From the NCBI GenBank assembly GCA_002431805.1, contig DJEE01000022.1:4932-26242 (forward strand): a stretch of 21,311 nucleotides of DNA, given 5' to 3'. The notes under the pieces were generated by a model, which saw only the letters and a program-made list of their open reading frames with translations, was not told the origin of the DNA and searched no databases. The translations under genes were made by a program, and so were the position numbers. This document shows, piece by piece, positions 13,994 through 21,311 of this stretch. This stretch comes from Eggerthellaceae bacterium UBA5906. GTDB lineage: Bacteria; Actinomycetota; Coriobacteriia; Coriobacteriales; Eggerthellaceae. Every line of letters begins with the position of its first letter. The first letter of the stretch is position 1.

Positions 13994-16420
13994 ATGTCAT
14001 TTGAGAAGTTTACGGACAAGGCGCGAAAGGTACTCGTCTTAGCCCAAGACGAAGCTCGCGCCCTCCATCAGCCCTACGTGGGCACCGAGCACATCCTGCT
14101 CGGTTTAATCCAAGAAAAGGACGGCCTTGCCGCGCAGGCGCTTGAGCGTCTGAACGTCAAGTACGACGCCGTGGTGCAGGGCATTCGCCAGGTGGTTTCC
14201 ATCGACGAAGACACCGACGTGTCGGGGCACTTGTCGTTCACGCCGCGCGTGAAGCGCGTGCTGGAAAACAGCTTGCGCGAAGCCATGCAAATGGGCCAAA
14301 GCTACATTTCCACCGAGCATTTGCTGCTGGGCATCGTGCGCGAAGGCGAGGGCACGGCGCTTGACGTGCTCGCGCGCCTTGGCGTGAAGGGCGACGACAT
14401 CCGTACCGCCTTAAACGACCTGGTGGGTCAAAGCCCGGTGTACGCCGGCCGCAACCCCTTCGAAGCTGCGGGCAACACGCCCGACAGCGCGCTGAAGGAG
14501 TTCGGCACCGACCTGACGCAAAAAGCGCGCGACGGCAAGCTTGACCCGGTCATCGGCCGTGCGGGCGAAATCGAGCGCGTCATGCAAATCCTGTCGCGCC
14601 GCCAAAAAAACAACCCGCTGCTTATCGGCGAGCCCGGCGTGGGCAAAACCGCCGTGGCCGAGGGCCTCGCGCAGCTTATCGTGTCCAACCAAGTGCCCGA
14701 CATCCTGCGCGGCAAGCGCCTGTTCACGCTTGACGTGTCGGCGCTGGTGGCCGGCAGCAAATATCGCGGCGAATTCGAGGACCGCCTGAAGAAGTGCATC
14801 AAAGAAGTGAAGGATGCTGGCGACATCATCCTGTTCATCGACGAAATGCACACGCTCATCGGCGCAGGTTCCGCCGAGGGCTCCATCGACGCTGCCGCAA
14901 TCCTCAAGCCGCCGCTGTCGCGCGGTGAAATCCAGGTTATCGGCGCCACCACCATCGACGAATACCGCAAGCACCTGGAAAAGGACAGCGCCCTTGAGCG
15001 CCGCTTCCAGCCCATCACGGTTGGCGAGCCTAACGAGGAACAGGCGTTGCGCATCATGGAGGGCCTGCGCGACCGCTACGAGGCGCACCATCAGGTGCAC
15101 TTCACCGACGAGGCGCTACAAGCCGCCGTCACGCTGTCCGACCGCTACATCCAAGACCGCTACCTGCCCGACAAGGCCATCGACGTCATGGACGAAGCCG
15201 GCGCGCGCATGCGCATCCGCAACATGACGCTGCCCAAGGAACTGCGCGAAATGGACGACAAGCTGCGCCAGCTGCGCGCCGAAAAAGACAACGCCATCGC
15301 TGCGCAAGATTTCGAGCGCGCCGCTAAGCTGCGCGATGAGGAATCGGCCATGAAAGAGCAGCGTGAGGCCGCCGAGAAAAAGTGGGAGGAAGATTCCCAG
15401 AAGTCGGTGCACCAGGTCACGGTGCAGGACATCGCCGACGTGGTTTCCATGACCACGGGCGTGCCGGTGTCCAACCTTACCGAGGCCGAAACCGACAAGC
15501 TGCTGCGCATGGAAAGCGTGCTGCACGAGCGCGTCATCGGCCAGGAAGAGGCCGTCACCGCGCTGTCGAAGGCCATTCGCCGCAGCCGCGCGGGCTTGAA
15601 AGACCCGAAACGCCCCGCTGGCAGCTTCATTTTCCTGGGCCCCTCGGGCGTGGGCAAAACCGAGCTGTCCAAGGCGCTGGCCGAGTTTCTGTTCAGCTCC
15701 GAAGACGCGCTTATCAGCTTCGACATGTCCGAGTACATGGAAAAGCACAGCGTCAGCCGTCTGGTCGGTTCGCCTCCGGGCTACGTGGGCTTTGACGAGG
15801 GCGGTCAGCTTACCAAGGCGGTGCGCCAGCGTCCGTACTCGGTGGTGCTGTTCGACGAAATCGAGAAGGCGCATCCCGATGTGTTCAACATCCTCTTGCA
15901 GGTGCTCGACGACGGCCGCCTGACCGACAACAAGGGGCGTACGGTCAACTTCAAGAACACTATCATCATCATGACCTCCAATTTGGGTAGCCAGTATATC
16001 CAACAGGAGTTTGAGAAGATCACTCCCGAGAATCATGACGCCATCGTCGGCGAAACCAAGACGAAGGTGATGGAGATGCTCAAGAAGACCATCCGTCCAG
16101 AGTTCCTCAACCGTATCGACGAGACCATTATGTTCTTGCCGCTCACCAAGAAGGAGATTGCCCAGGTGGTGACCCTTCAGATGAACGCCGTCAAGAAGAT
16201 GCTCGAGCCGCAGGGCTTCACACTAAACGTGACGCCGGCAGCCATCGACTATCTTGCCGACGAGGGCTTCGACCCGGAGTTCGGCGCACGTCCAGTGAAA
16301 CGTGCCATACAGCGTTGCGTGCTCAACGACCTCTCGAAGAAGATTCTTTCCGACGAGGTTAAGCGCGAGAAGCCGATAACGATAGATGCCGACAAGAACG
16401 GACTCGTGTTCAGAAACTAA
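13994..16420 (+). CDS. clpC: Chimeric Clp ATPase: coriobacterial ClpC joined in frame to Bacteroidota ClpB C-terminus
   Basis: An 808-residue reading frame for a Hsp100 unfoldase. Residues 1-150 are the Clp N-domain. AAA domain 1 has Walker [10 protein letters not shown] (212-220), and a UVR motif (about 421-450) marks it as ClpC, since ClpB carries a long coiled coil at this place. AAA domain 2 has Walker [10 protein letters not shown] (549-557) and Walker [14 protein letters not shown] (617-629). After about residue 635-660 the sequence changes to Bacteroidota ClpB ([46 protein letters not shown]), with a matching change in codon use. The ribosome-binding site is GAGG before 13994. The upstream part is a genuine clpC under CIRCE control; the C-terminal quarter very probably belongs to another organism. 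Confidence 0.85.
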   Translation: MSFEKFTDKARKVLVLAQDEARALHQPYVGTEHILLGLIQEKDGLAAQALERLNVKYDAVVQGIRQVVSIDEDTDVSGHLSFTPRVKRVLENSLREAMQMGQSYISTEHLLLGIVREGEGTALDVLARLGVKGDDIRTALNDLVGQSPVYAGRNPFEAAGNTPDSALKEFGTDLTQKARDGKLDPVIGRAGEIERVMQILSRRQKNNPLLIGEPGVGKTAVAEGLAQLIVSNQVPDILRGKRLFTLDVSALVAGSKYRGEFEDRLKKCIKEVKDAGDIILFIDEMHTLIGAGSAEGSIDAAAILKPPLSRGEIQVIGATTIDEYRKHLEKDSALERRFQPITVGEPNEEQALRIMEGLRDRYEAHHQVHFTDEALQAAVTLSDRYIQDRYLPDKAIDVMDEAGARMRIRNMTLPKELREMDDKLRQLRAEKDNAIAAQDFERAAKLRDEESAMKEQREAAEKKWEEDSQKSVHQVTVQDIADVVSMTTGVPVSNLTEAETDKLLRMESVLHERVIGQEEAVTALSKAIRRSRAGLKDPKRPAGSFIFLGPSGVGKTELSKALAEFLFSSEDALISFDMSEYMEKHSVSRLVGSPPGYVGFDEGGQLTKAVRQRPYSVVLFDEIEKAHPDVFNILLQVLDDGRLTDNKGRTVNFKNTIIIMTSNLGSQYIQQEFEKITPENHDAIVGETKTKVMEMLKKTIRPEFLNRIDETIMFLPLTKKEIAQVVTLQMNAVKKMLEPQGFTLNVTPAAIDYLADEGFDPEFGARPVKRAIQRCVLNDLSKKILSDEVKREKPITIDADKNGLVFRN
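15842..15980. other. Junction between coriobacterial and Bacteroidota DNA
   Basis: Up to about 15,840 codons are strongly GC-ending and the sequence is ClpC-like. After about 15,980 codons such as AAT, TTG, GGT, TAT, CAA and TTT appear, and the protein is Bacteroidota ClpB-like; DNKGR (from 15,926) already looks ClpB-like. The interval encodes the Walker B and sensor region, the most conserved part of Hsp100 genes, where two unrelated genomes may share long identical stretches. The exact point within the interval cannot be fixed by eye. Confidence 0.8.
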
Positions 16421-16446
16421 CGAGTGAACTGTCACACATATATATT

Positions 16447-16494
16447 AAAAAAAAGGTGTCAAACACAATCAAATGTGTTTGACACCTTTTTTTT
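16447..16494. terminator. Perfect bidirectional terminator between clpB end and M6 peptidase
   Basis: A 21-bp perfect stem: eight A's and GGTGTCAAACACA (16447-16467), loop ATCAAA, and TGTGTTTGACACC with eight T's (16474-16494). It reads as a Rho-independent terminator on both strands, serving the two convergent genes. Confidence 0.95.
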
Positions 16495-16517
16495 GTTAAA
16501 TGACTTAATACACTTTC

Positions 16518-18602
16518 TTACTTCACGACCTTCTTGCCGTCGACGATATACAGCCCCTTGCCGAGAGCGTTAAGGTTAGTGCCGACGTAGCGGCCGTCGA
16601 TGGTGTAGACACGACCGGTCTTCTTGGTGTTCTCAAGAGTAGCGTCGCTGATAGCAGTCTCGTCGCCAAGCACAACAACCTTCACGTCGTCAAGGAAGAA
16701 GCGTAGGCCGCCGTTGAAGTAGATGCGGTCGTAGCCGTTGCCCTTGAAGTCGACGGTGTACTCGTTCCACTCACCATCCTTCATGAAGAAGCGGTCGAGC
16801 ATACGGTTGCCGAAGTAGACGTCGATGGTGTTGTCGTCGCCTGCGTAAGGAGCAGCCTTGAAAGTAAGGCGTACATCGCACGGGATGTTGAACGTCGGCG
16901 TGACAGCCTCGCCCGGTACAGCCTTAGAGCCGAAGCGTGCACACTTGTTGGCGGCATAACCCTTGTTGTAAGTCCAGCCGGAGACGTCGGTCTTAAGCGT
17001 GGATGACGTGCTGGCAGTCCAGGATCCGTCGTTGCCGCCTTTGCCTGAGTTACCGTCGAATGTCTCGTTGAAGATGACGGTGCCAGGCGTGAGATCCATG
17101 TTCATGCCCTTCATTCCACGGAAGCGGAAGGCAACAGTACCGTCGTTGTTCTGCTTGATGTCGAGCAGAGCCTTGCCCATAAGCTGGCTGCCGTCGATGT
17201 TCACGTTGAAGAGAGTGGCGGCAGGCTTTGAAGTGTCGCTAAGGCTGTCGTTCTTCACAGTGCCATTCTCCACGTAGGGATAGGGGTCGCCGCTCGCATT
17301 GCGATAGGTAGGCAGGTTGTCGGCGTGGAATGGCGACATGCGCTGGTGGGTCGGGTCGTCATTGACGGCATTGGAGTCCCAGATGCGCTTGTTGTAGTCG
17401 ACATGAGTAACGAGCAGTCCCTTGCCGGGGAGAGCCGAGTCCCAGCCAGTCTGCTGGCGGTTGTCGAGGAAGTAGTACTCGTTGCGGTTCTGCTCGTTGT
17501 ACATGATGTATGTCTCGCCATGATCGGAGAGCGACTTCATTGCAGAGACGATGGTGTCCTTTTTAAGTTCGATTGGCTCAATCCATCCTGCCTGCCACTT
17601 CTCCCATCCAGTGAAGTTGGCAGGGCAGAAGCCGTTGCCGTTGTAGTTGCCCGAGTGGAGAAGGTCCCAGTCGTCCATACCGTAGCCACCGCTGTAAGTG
17701 GTGTCATAGAGATCCATGAAGCCGAGGCAGTGGGAGAACTCGTGGCATACGGTGCCGATGCCGTCGCATCCGCCCTTGGCGTTGAGCTCGCAGCTGCAGG
17801 CGTAGGTGTTGACATAGACGCCCTGTCCGGTGTCGTATGCCTTGCCGTAGTCAGAGGAAGCGAGATAGAACATGTGGGGCCATATCAGGTCTGACGAGGC
17901 TCCCGTGGAGTTCTCGCCCTTTCCGGCGTAGAGGAGGAACACCTGGTCGACGAATCCGTCGTTGTTCCAGTCGTAGTCCTTGAAGTTCACCTTGTCCTTC
18001 ACTTGGTCGAGAGCCCAGGCGAGCAGAGTGCCGACATGGGCGTCGCTACCTGAAGTCTTGTTCTGTCCGTAGTACTTGTAGCTCTGCGGAGCCGTGAGCG
18101 GACCTTCCACGTCGAAGGTAAGCTCAAACTGTCCGTTGCTCTGCGCGTGGTAGTAGTCGCGCACACTGCCACGGAATTCGCCGCTCACGTAGTTTTCCTT
18201 GTTGGCGAAGTTCTCGTAGAAGTCGAGGTCGTGGGCAGCCTGAAACTTGCTGTCGGGAAACTGCACGAGCAAGATAAGACCTTTCTTCGAACCGAAGAAG
18301 CCTGTCTTCTCCGTGTCAGCGCGTCTCACCTTTCTTATATTGTTTTCCGCCTTGGCACGCTGCTTAAGCGCCACGGTGCGTGCAGCCTCAAAGTCGAAAG
18401 GCACATACACGCCGTCGGCGTTCTGATTGTAGTACTTGCCGTCCTCGGCATAATAATAATGGAGGAACTCGTCGCCACGCAGCTCAGCCTTAAGCTCCGT
18501 GCCGTCAGCAAGACGTATGGTGGCGGAGCCCTTCTTCGCCGGTACGGCAAATGTGGTAAGGGTCATCATGGCCATACACAATGACAATAATGTTTTTCTC
18601 AT
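16518..18602 (-). CDS. Secreted M6-family metallopeptidase (immune inhibitor A-like), Prevotella type
   Basis: A 694-residue exported protein. It starts with a Sec signal peptide (MRKTLLSLCMAMMTLTTFA). The zinc site HEFSHCLGFMD (287-297) matches the HExxHxxGxxD signature of M6 peptidases such as immune inhibitor A and PrtV. An acidic DWNNDGFVD loop (211-219) looks like a calcium site. Two beta-rich regions follow: a jelly-roll-like segment around 510-650 (VIFNETFDGNSG... FFLDDVKVVVLG) and a C-terminal tail (VYTIDGRYVG... GLYIVDGKKVVK). That tail resembles the sorting tails of Bacteroidota secreted proteins, so a type IX-type route or surface attachment is possible. It likely degrades host, dietary or microbial proteins. 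No Shine-Dalgarno is present, as usual in Bacteroidota. Confidence 0.9.
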   Translation of the reverse strand: MRKTLLSLCMAMMTLTTFAVPAKKGSATIRLADGTELKAELRGDEFLHYYYAEDGKYYNQNADGVYVPFDFEAARTVALKQRAKAENNIRKVRRADTEKTGFFGSKKGLILLVQFPDSKFQAAHDLDFYENFANKENYVSGEFRGSVRDYYHAQSNGQFELTFDVEGPLTAPQSYKYYGQNKTSGSDAHVGTLLAWALDQVKDKVNFKDYDWNNDGFVDQVFLLYAGKGENSTGASSDLIWPHMFYLASSDYGKAYDTGQGVYVNTYACSCELNAKGGCDGIGTVCHEFSHCLGFMDLYDTTYSGGYGMDDWDLLHSGNYNGNGFCPANFTGWEKWQAGWIEPIELKKDTIVSAMKSLSDHGETYIMYNEQNRNEYYFLDNRQQTGWDSALPGKGLLVTHVDYNKRIWDSNAVNDDPTHQRMSPFHADNLPTYRNASGDPYPYVENGTVKNDSLSDTSKPAATLFNVNIDGSQLMGKALLDIKQNNDGTVAFRFRGMKGMNMDLTPGTVIFNETFDGNSGKGGNDGSWTASTSSTLKTDVSGWTYNKGYAANKCARFGSKAVPGEAVTPTFNIPCDVRLTFKAAPYAGDDNTIDVYFGNRMLDRFFMKDGEWNEYTVDFKGNGYDRIYFNGGLRFFLDDVKVVVLGDETAISDATLENTKKTGRVYTIDGRYVGTNLNALGKGLYIVDGKKVVK

Positions 18603-18645
18603 ATAAAAAGTGTAAAAAAAGAACTGGTTTGATTTAAATCTGTTG

Positions 18646-18653
18646 CAAATTTA
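18646..18653 (-). promoter_or_regulatory. Bacteroidota -7 element for the M6 peptidase gene
   Basis: On the minus strand this reads TAAATTTG, matching the Bacteroidota -7 consensus TAnnTTTG, 43 bases before the start codon. A -33 element is not evident. Confidence 0.6.
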
Positions 18654-18728
18654 CTGAATTTATTTTCATTTTTCAGTAAAATCCCAATAAATATCAACAA
18701 GTGGCACGTATTTTCACCAATTTTAAAG

Positions 18729-18736
18729 TAACTTTG
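18729..18736 (+). promoter_or_regulatory. Bacteroidota -7 element for the OPT transporter gene
   Basis: TAACTTTG fits TAnnTTTG exactly and lies 57 bases before the ATG at 18794. The leader is AT-rich and has no Shine-Dalgarno, which is normal for Bacteroidota. The -33 element is unclear. Confidence 0.65.
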
Positions 18737-18793
18737 TAGGTGCTACGTTGCAAAGAGCAGAATAAAGGACAAAATAAACTGAAATATTGAAAA

Positions 18794-20803
18794 ATGGAAA
18801 AGAAAGAGAAAGACAGCATCCAGTTGCCCGACAACGCCTTCACGGAGTTGAAGCCGGGCGAGGAGTACCAGCCTGTGATGAAGGCTGGCGAGAACTATCC
18901 TGAGGTGAATGTGTGGTCGGTGACTTGGGGCATCGTGATGGCGATGCTCTTCTCGGCAGCCGCCGCCTATCTTGGCTTAAAGGTAGGGCAGGTGTTTGAG
19001 GCAGCCATCCCCATCGCCATCATTGCCGTCGGCGTGTCGACAGCCGCGAAGCGCAGCAAAGCTCTCGGCGAGAACGTCATCATCCAGAGCATCGGCGCCT
19101 GCTCGGGCACCATCGTCGCCGGTGCCATCTTCACTCTGCCTGCCATCTACATCCTGCAGGCGAAGTATCCCGAGATGAGCGTATCGTTCTACAAGGTGTT
19201 CTTCTCGTCGCTGCTTGGTGGCATCTTGGGCATACTGTTCATGATACCCTTCCGCAAGTATTTCGTGAAGGACATGCACGGCAAGTATCCCTTCCCTGAG
19301 GCAACGGCGACGACGCAGGTGCTCGTCAGCGGTGCTAAGGGAGGTTCGCAGGCGAAACCTCTGCTCATAGCCGGACTTGTCGGCGGACTCTACGACTTCA
19401 TTGTCGCCACCGTGGGATGGTGGAACGAGAACTTCACGACACGCATCTGCGAATGGGGCGTGCAGATGGCAGACAAGGCCAAGCTCGTGTTCAAGGTGAA
19501 CACCGGCGCTGCCGTGTTCGGCCTGGGCTACATCATCGGACTCAAGTACGCGCTCATCATCTGCCTCGGCTCGTTTGCCGTTTGGTGGCTGATAGTGCCT
19601 GGCATGTCGCTCGTGTTCCACGACCAGGTGCTCAACCTCTGGAATCCGGAGATAACGCAGACCGTCGGCGCCATGTCGGCTGAGGAAATCTTCAAGTACT
19701 ACGGCAAGAGCATCGGCATCGGCGGCATCGCCATGGCGGGCATCATCGGCATCATCAAGTCGTGGGGCATCATCAAGGGAGCCGTGTCGCTTGCCGCGAA
19801 GGAGATGAAGGGAGGCTCACAGGAGGGCGAAGCCACCGTGCGCACGCAGCGCGACATCTCGTTCAAGATAATAGCCATAGGCTCCATCGTGACGCTCATC
19901 GCCACGTTCATCTTCTTCTGGCTCGGCGTAATGGAGGGCAACCTGCTCTTCGCCGTCGTCGGCATCCTGCTCGTGGCTATCATCGCATTCCTCTTCACCA
20001 CGGTAGCTGCCAACGCCATCGCGATTGTTGGTTCCAACCCCGTTTCGGGCATGACGCTCATGACGCTCATCCTTGCGTCGGTGGTGCTTGTAGCAGTAGG
20101 ATTGAAGGGCACGGGCGGCATGATTGCTGCCTTGATTATGGGCGGCGTTGTCTGCACGGCTCTGTCGATGGCAGGCGGATTTATCACCGACCTGAAGATT
20201 GGCTACTGGCTCGGAACGACACCCAAGAAGCAGGAGACGTGGAAATTCCTCGGAACTCTCGTGTCTGCCGCTACGGTCGGCGGCGTAATGATACTGCTCA
20301 ATCACACTTACGGATTTGCGAGCGGACAGCTTGCCGCACCGCAGGCCAATGCCATGGCAGCCGTTATCGACCCGCTCATGAACGGTGTGGGAGCACCCTG
20401 GACGCTGTATGCCATCGGCGCACTGATTGCCATTGTGCTCACGATTTTCAAAGTGCCTGCCATTGCTTTCGCCCTCGGCATGTTCATCCCGCTTGAGCTT
20501 AACACTCCGCTGCTCGTCGGAGGCATCGTAAGCTGGTTTGTCTCCACACGCTCAAAGGACGCTAATGTCAATCGCGAGCGCAACGAGAAGGGCACGCTCA
20601 TTGCCAGCGGCTTCATAGCCGGCGGTGCGCTGATGGGTGTGGTGTCGGCGCTCCTGCGCTTCTGCGACGTGCATCTCGTGAGCGACCAATGGATGGAGGA
20701 CTGGATGGCGAACCCGATGTCGGAGATTGCCTCTCTCGGTGCATACATCTGCCTGATACTGTATTTTGTGTATGCCACTAAGGGGAAGGCTGCAAAAGAG
20801 TAA
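18794..20803 (+). CDS. OPT family oligopeptide transporter
   Basis: A 669-residue inner-membrane protein with many hydrophobic segments spread over its length. The N-terminal region WSVTWGIVMAMLFSAAAAYLGLKVGQ, the PFPEATATTQVL motif near 170-180 and NPVSGMT (415-421) are characteristic of the oligopeptide transporter (OPT) superfamily, in the prokaryotic branch of about 600-700 residues. It probably imports small peptides by proton symport; metal-chelate uptake, known in other OPT branches, cannot be excluded. It is divergent from the M6 peptidase gene. A secreted peptidase next to a peptide importer is consistent with protein scavenging, but each gene has its own promoter. Confidence 0.9.
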   Translation: MEKKEKDSIQLPDNAFTELKPGEEYQPVMKAGENYPEVNVWSVTWGIVMAMLFSAAAAYLGLKVGQVFEAAIPIAIIAVGVSTAAKRSKALGENVIIQSIGACSGTIVAGAIFTLPAIYILQAKYPEMSVSFYKVFFSSLLGGILGILFMIPFRKYFVKDMHGKYPFPEATATTQVLVSGAKGGSQAKPLLIAGLVGGLYDFIVATVGWWNENFTTRICEWGVQMADKAKLVFKVNTGAAVFGLGYIIGLKYALIICLGSFAVWWLIVPGMSLVFHDQVLNLWNPEITQTVGAMSAEEIFKYYGKSIGIGGIAMAGIIGIIKSWGIIKGAVSLAAKEMKGGSQEGEATVRTQRDISFKIIAIGSIVTLIATFIFFWLGVMEGNLLFAVVGILLVAIIAFLFTTVAANAIAIVGSNPVSGMTLMTLILASVVLVAVGLKGTGGMIAALIMGGVVCTALSMAGGFITDLKIGYWLGTTPKKQETWKFLGTLVSAATVGGVMILLNHTYGFASGQLAAPQANAMAAVIDPLMNGVGAPWTLYAIGALIAIVLTIFKVPAIAFALGMFIPLELNTPLLVGGIVSWFVSTRSKDANVNRERNEKGTLIASGFIAGGALMGVVSALLRFCDVHLVSDQWMEDWMANPMSEIASLGAYICLILYFVYATKGKAAKE

Positions 20804-20839
20804 AGAAGAATAAGAAGACGACTTGTTCTACAGCTTGAG

Positions 20840-20873
20840 AAGTGCCGCTTTAGCCTCCATAAAGCGGCACTTT
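20840..20873. terminator. Terminator hairpin after the OPT gene
   Basis: AAGTGCCGCTTTA (20840-20852) pairs perfectly with TAAAGCGGCACTT (20860-20872) across a 7-base loop, followed by a short T run. It lies 37 bases after the stop codon. Confidence 0.8.
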
Positions 20874-20982
20874 AGCTATCAAGCGCATTGCGCATTATGG
20901 ATTAAGATCCGTAAAGCCTTTGATGCACAGCATTTTGTAGCTGTACGTTCAAAGCAGAAAAATATACGGCAAACGCAGTAGA

Positions 20983-21017
20983 CTCTGTTAAGCAGGCAGT
21001 TTTGTGCCCTAACAGAG
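20983..21017. repeat. Hairpin in the right-end non-coding region
   Basis: CTCTGTTA (20983-20990) pairs with TAACAGAG (21010-21017), with an inner GGCA/TGCC stem. No coding sequence surrounds it. Confidence 0.45.
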
Positions 21018-21022
21018 GTAAA

Positions 21023-21084
21023 TACTGAAGTTTCGGATTTGTGGAATTTAAAGTAAATAAAGAAGTTACTGAAGTTTCGGATTT
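21023..21084. repeat. 18-bp direct repeat, two copies
   Basis: TACTGAAGTTTCGGATTT occurs at 21023-21040 and again at 21067-21084, 44 bases apart. The core AAGTTTCGGATTT also occurs inverted at 21240-21252. Confidence 0.75.
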
Positions 21085-21252
21085 AGATTTTCACAAAGCG
21101 TCCACCGCCTACGGCGAGTGGACTCGGGTCAAAGGAACACTGATAACACCGAGATGCACTGATCGGTCTTATTAGTGCAATCCGTATTCCTTTGACCATT
21201 TCTCTGTAGCCGAAAGCTCTGAGAACCAACTTCGCACTTAAATCCGAAACTT
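21072..21252. repeat. MITE-like folded element bounded by 14-bp inverted repeats
   Basis: AAGTTTCGGATTTA (21072-21085) is matched in perfect reverse complement at 21239-21252, enclosing about 150 bases. Inside are nested stems: a short hairpin at about 21101-21122 (TCCAC-CGCC / GGCG-A-GTGGA), and 21127-21137 GGTCAAAGGAA paired with 21187-21197, which itself contains CACTGATAA/TTATTAGTG and ACCGA/TCGGT pairings. I see no open frame. It could be a small mobile repeat or a structured RNA. The stretch from 20,874 to 21,311 otherwise holds no gene. Confidence 0.5.
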
Positions 21253-21311
21253 GAATCGATTATATATCGACATATTAGTAGCAGTCGGATGCTGCGGAGG
21301 CCGGAGACCTC

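Noticed and set aside
13994..16420. A genuine evolutionary ClpC-ClpB fusion
   Set aside because: The change in protein family coincides with a change in codon use, promoters and flanking genes for all the remaining DNA, which fits a chimeric assembly better.
1..21311. CRISPR arrays, rRNA genes, integrases or full insertion sequences
   Set aside because: No regularly spaced repeat array, no rRNA-like sequence and no transposase or integrase reading frame was seen.

Overview
The window appears to come from two unrelated bacteria joined inside one gene. Bases 1 to about 15,900 are GC-rich. They have strong Shine-Dalgarno sequences, heavy use of GC-ending codons, a Tat-exported molybdopterin reductase operon and a membrane-anchored LuxR regulator. 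This combination fits the Eggerthellaceae (Coriobacteriia; Eggerthella, Gordonibacter, Adlercreutzia, Slackia, Denitrobacterium and relatives). Bases from about 15,900 to 21,311 look like Bacteroidota, most likely Prevotella: AT-rich intergenic DNA, no Shine-Dalgarno sequences, TAnnTTTG promoter elements before both genes, a Prevotella-style secreted M6 peptidase and an OPT transporter. The switch lies inside the conserved second ATPase domain of a Clp protein. The N-terminal three quarters is a ClpC and the C-terminal quarter is a Bacteroidota-style ClpB. I read this as an assembly chimera from a gut or rumen metagenome, not a real gene fusion.

Layout of the coriobacterial part. (1) 1-1085: the 3' end of lysS, whose product carries an extra C-terminal EMAP/Trbp111-type tRNA-binding domain, followed by a strong terminator. 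(2) 1463-2059: an unrecognised protein built from two winged-helix-like repeats. (3) 2060-2464: a non-coding stretch holding a REP-like inverted repeat, a 165-bp long inverted repeat and a near-perfect palindrome just upstream of the reductase operon. (4) 2465-9319: the respiratory cluster, consisting of a Tat-exported molybdopterin catalytic subunit, a four-cluster ferredoxin subunit, a DmsC-type membrane anchor, a TorD-type chaperone, a Tat-exported NapG-like ferredoxin and a NapH-like membrane polyferredoxin. (5) 9438-11114: a LuxR regulator with many membrane segments. (6) 11111-12259 and 12431-13534, minus strand: an AI-2E-family membrane protein and an AAA ATPase. (7) 13535-13993: a second copy of the REP-like repeat and a CIRCE operator in front of clpC.

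How the cluster should work (inference from families). The catalytic subunit is folded with help from the TorD chaperone and exported through Tat with the ferredoxin subunit. It then reduces an unknown acceptor with electrons taken from the quinone pool through the DmsC anchor. The NapG/NapH pair offers a second route from quinol to the same enzyme. The adjacent LuxR-type membrane regulator probably senses the substrate and switches the operon on, as known for the catechol dehydroxylase operons of Eggerthella. The substrate cannot be named from sequence alone.

The Bacteroidota part holds the last quarter of clpB, a perfect bidirectional terminator, a convergent M6 metallopeptidase, a divergent OPT oligopeptide transporter and 0.5 kb of non-coding DNA with a terminator, short repeats and a MITE-like folded element.
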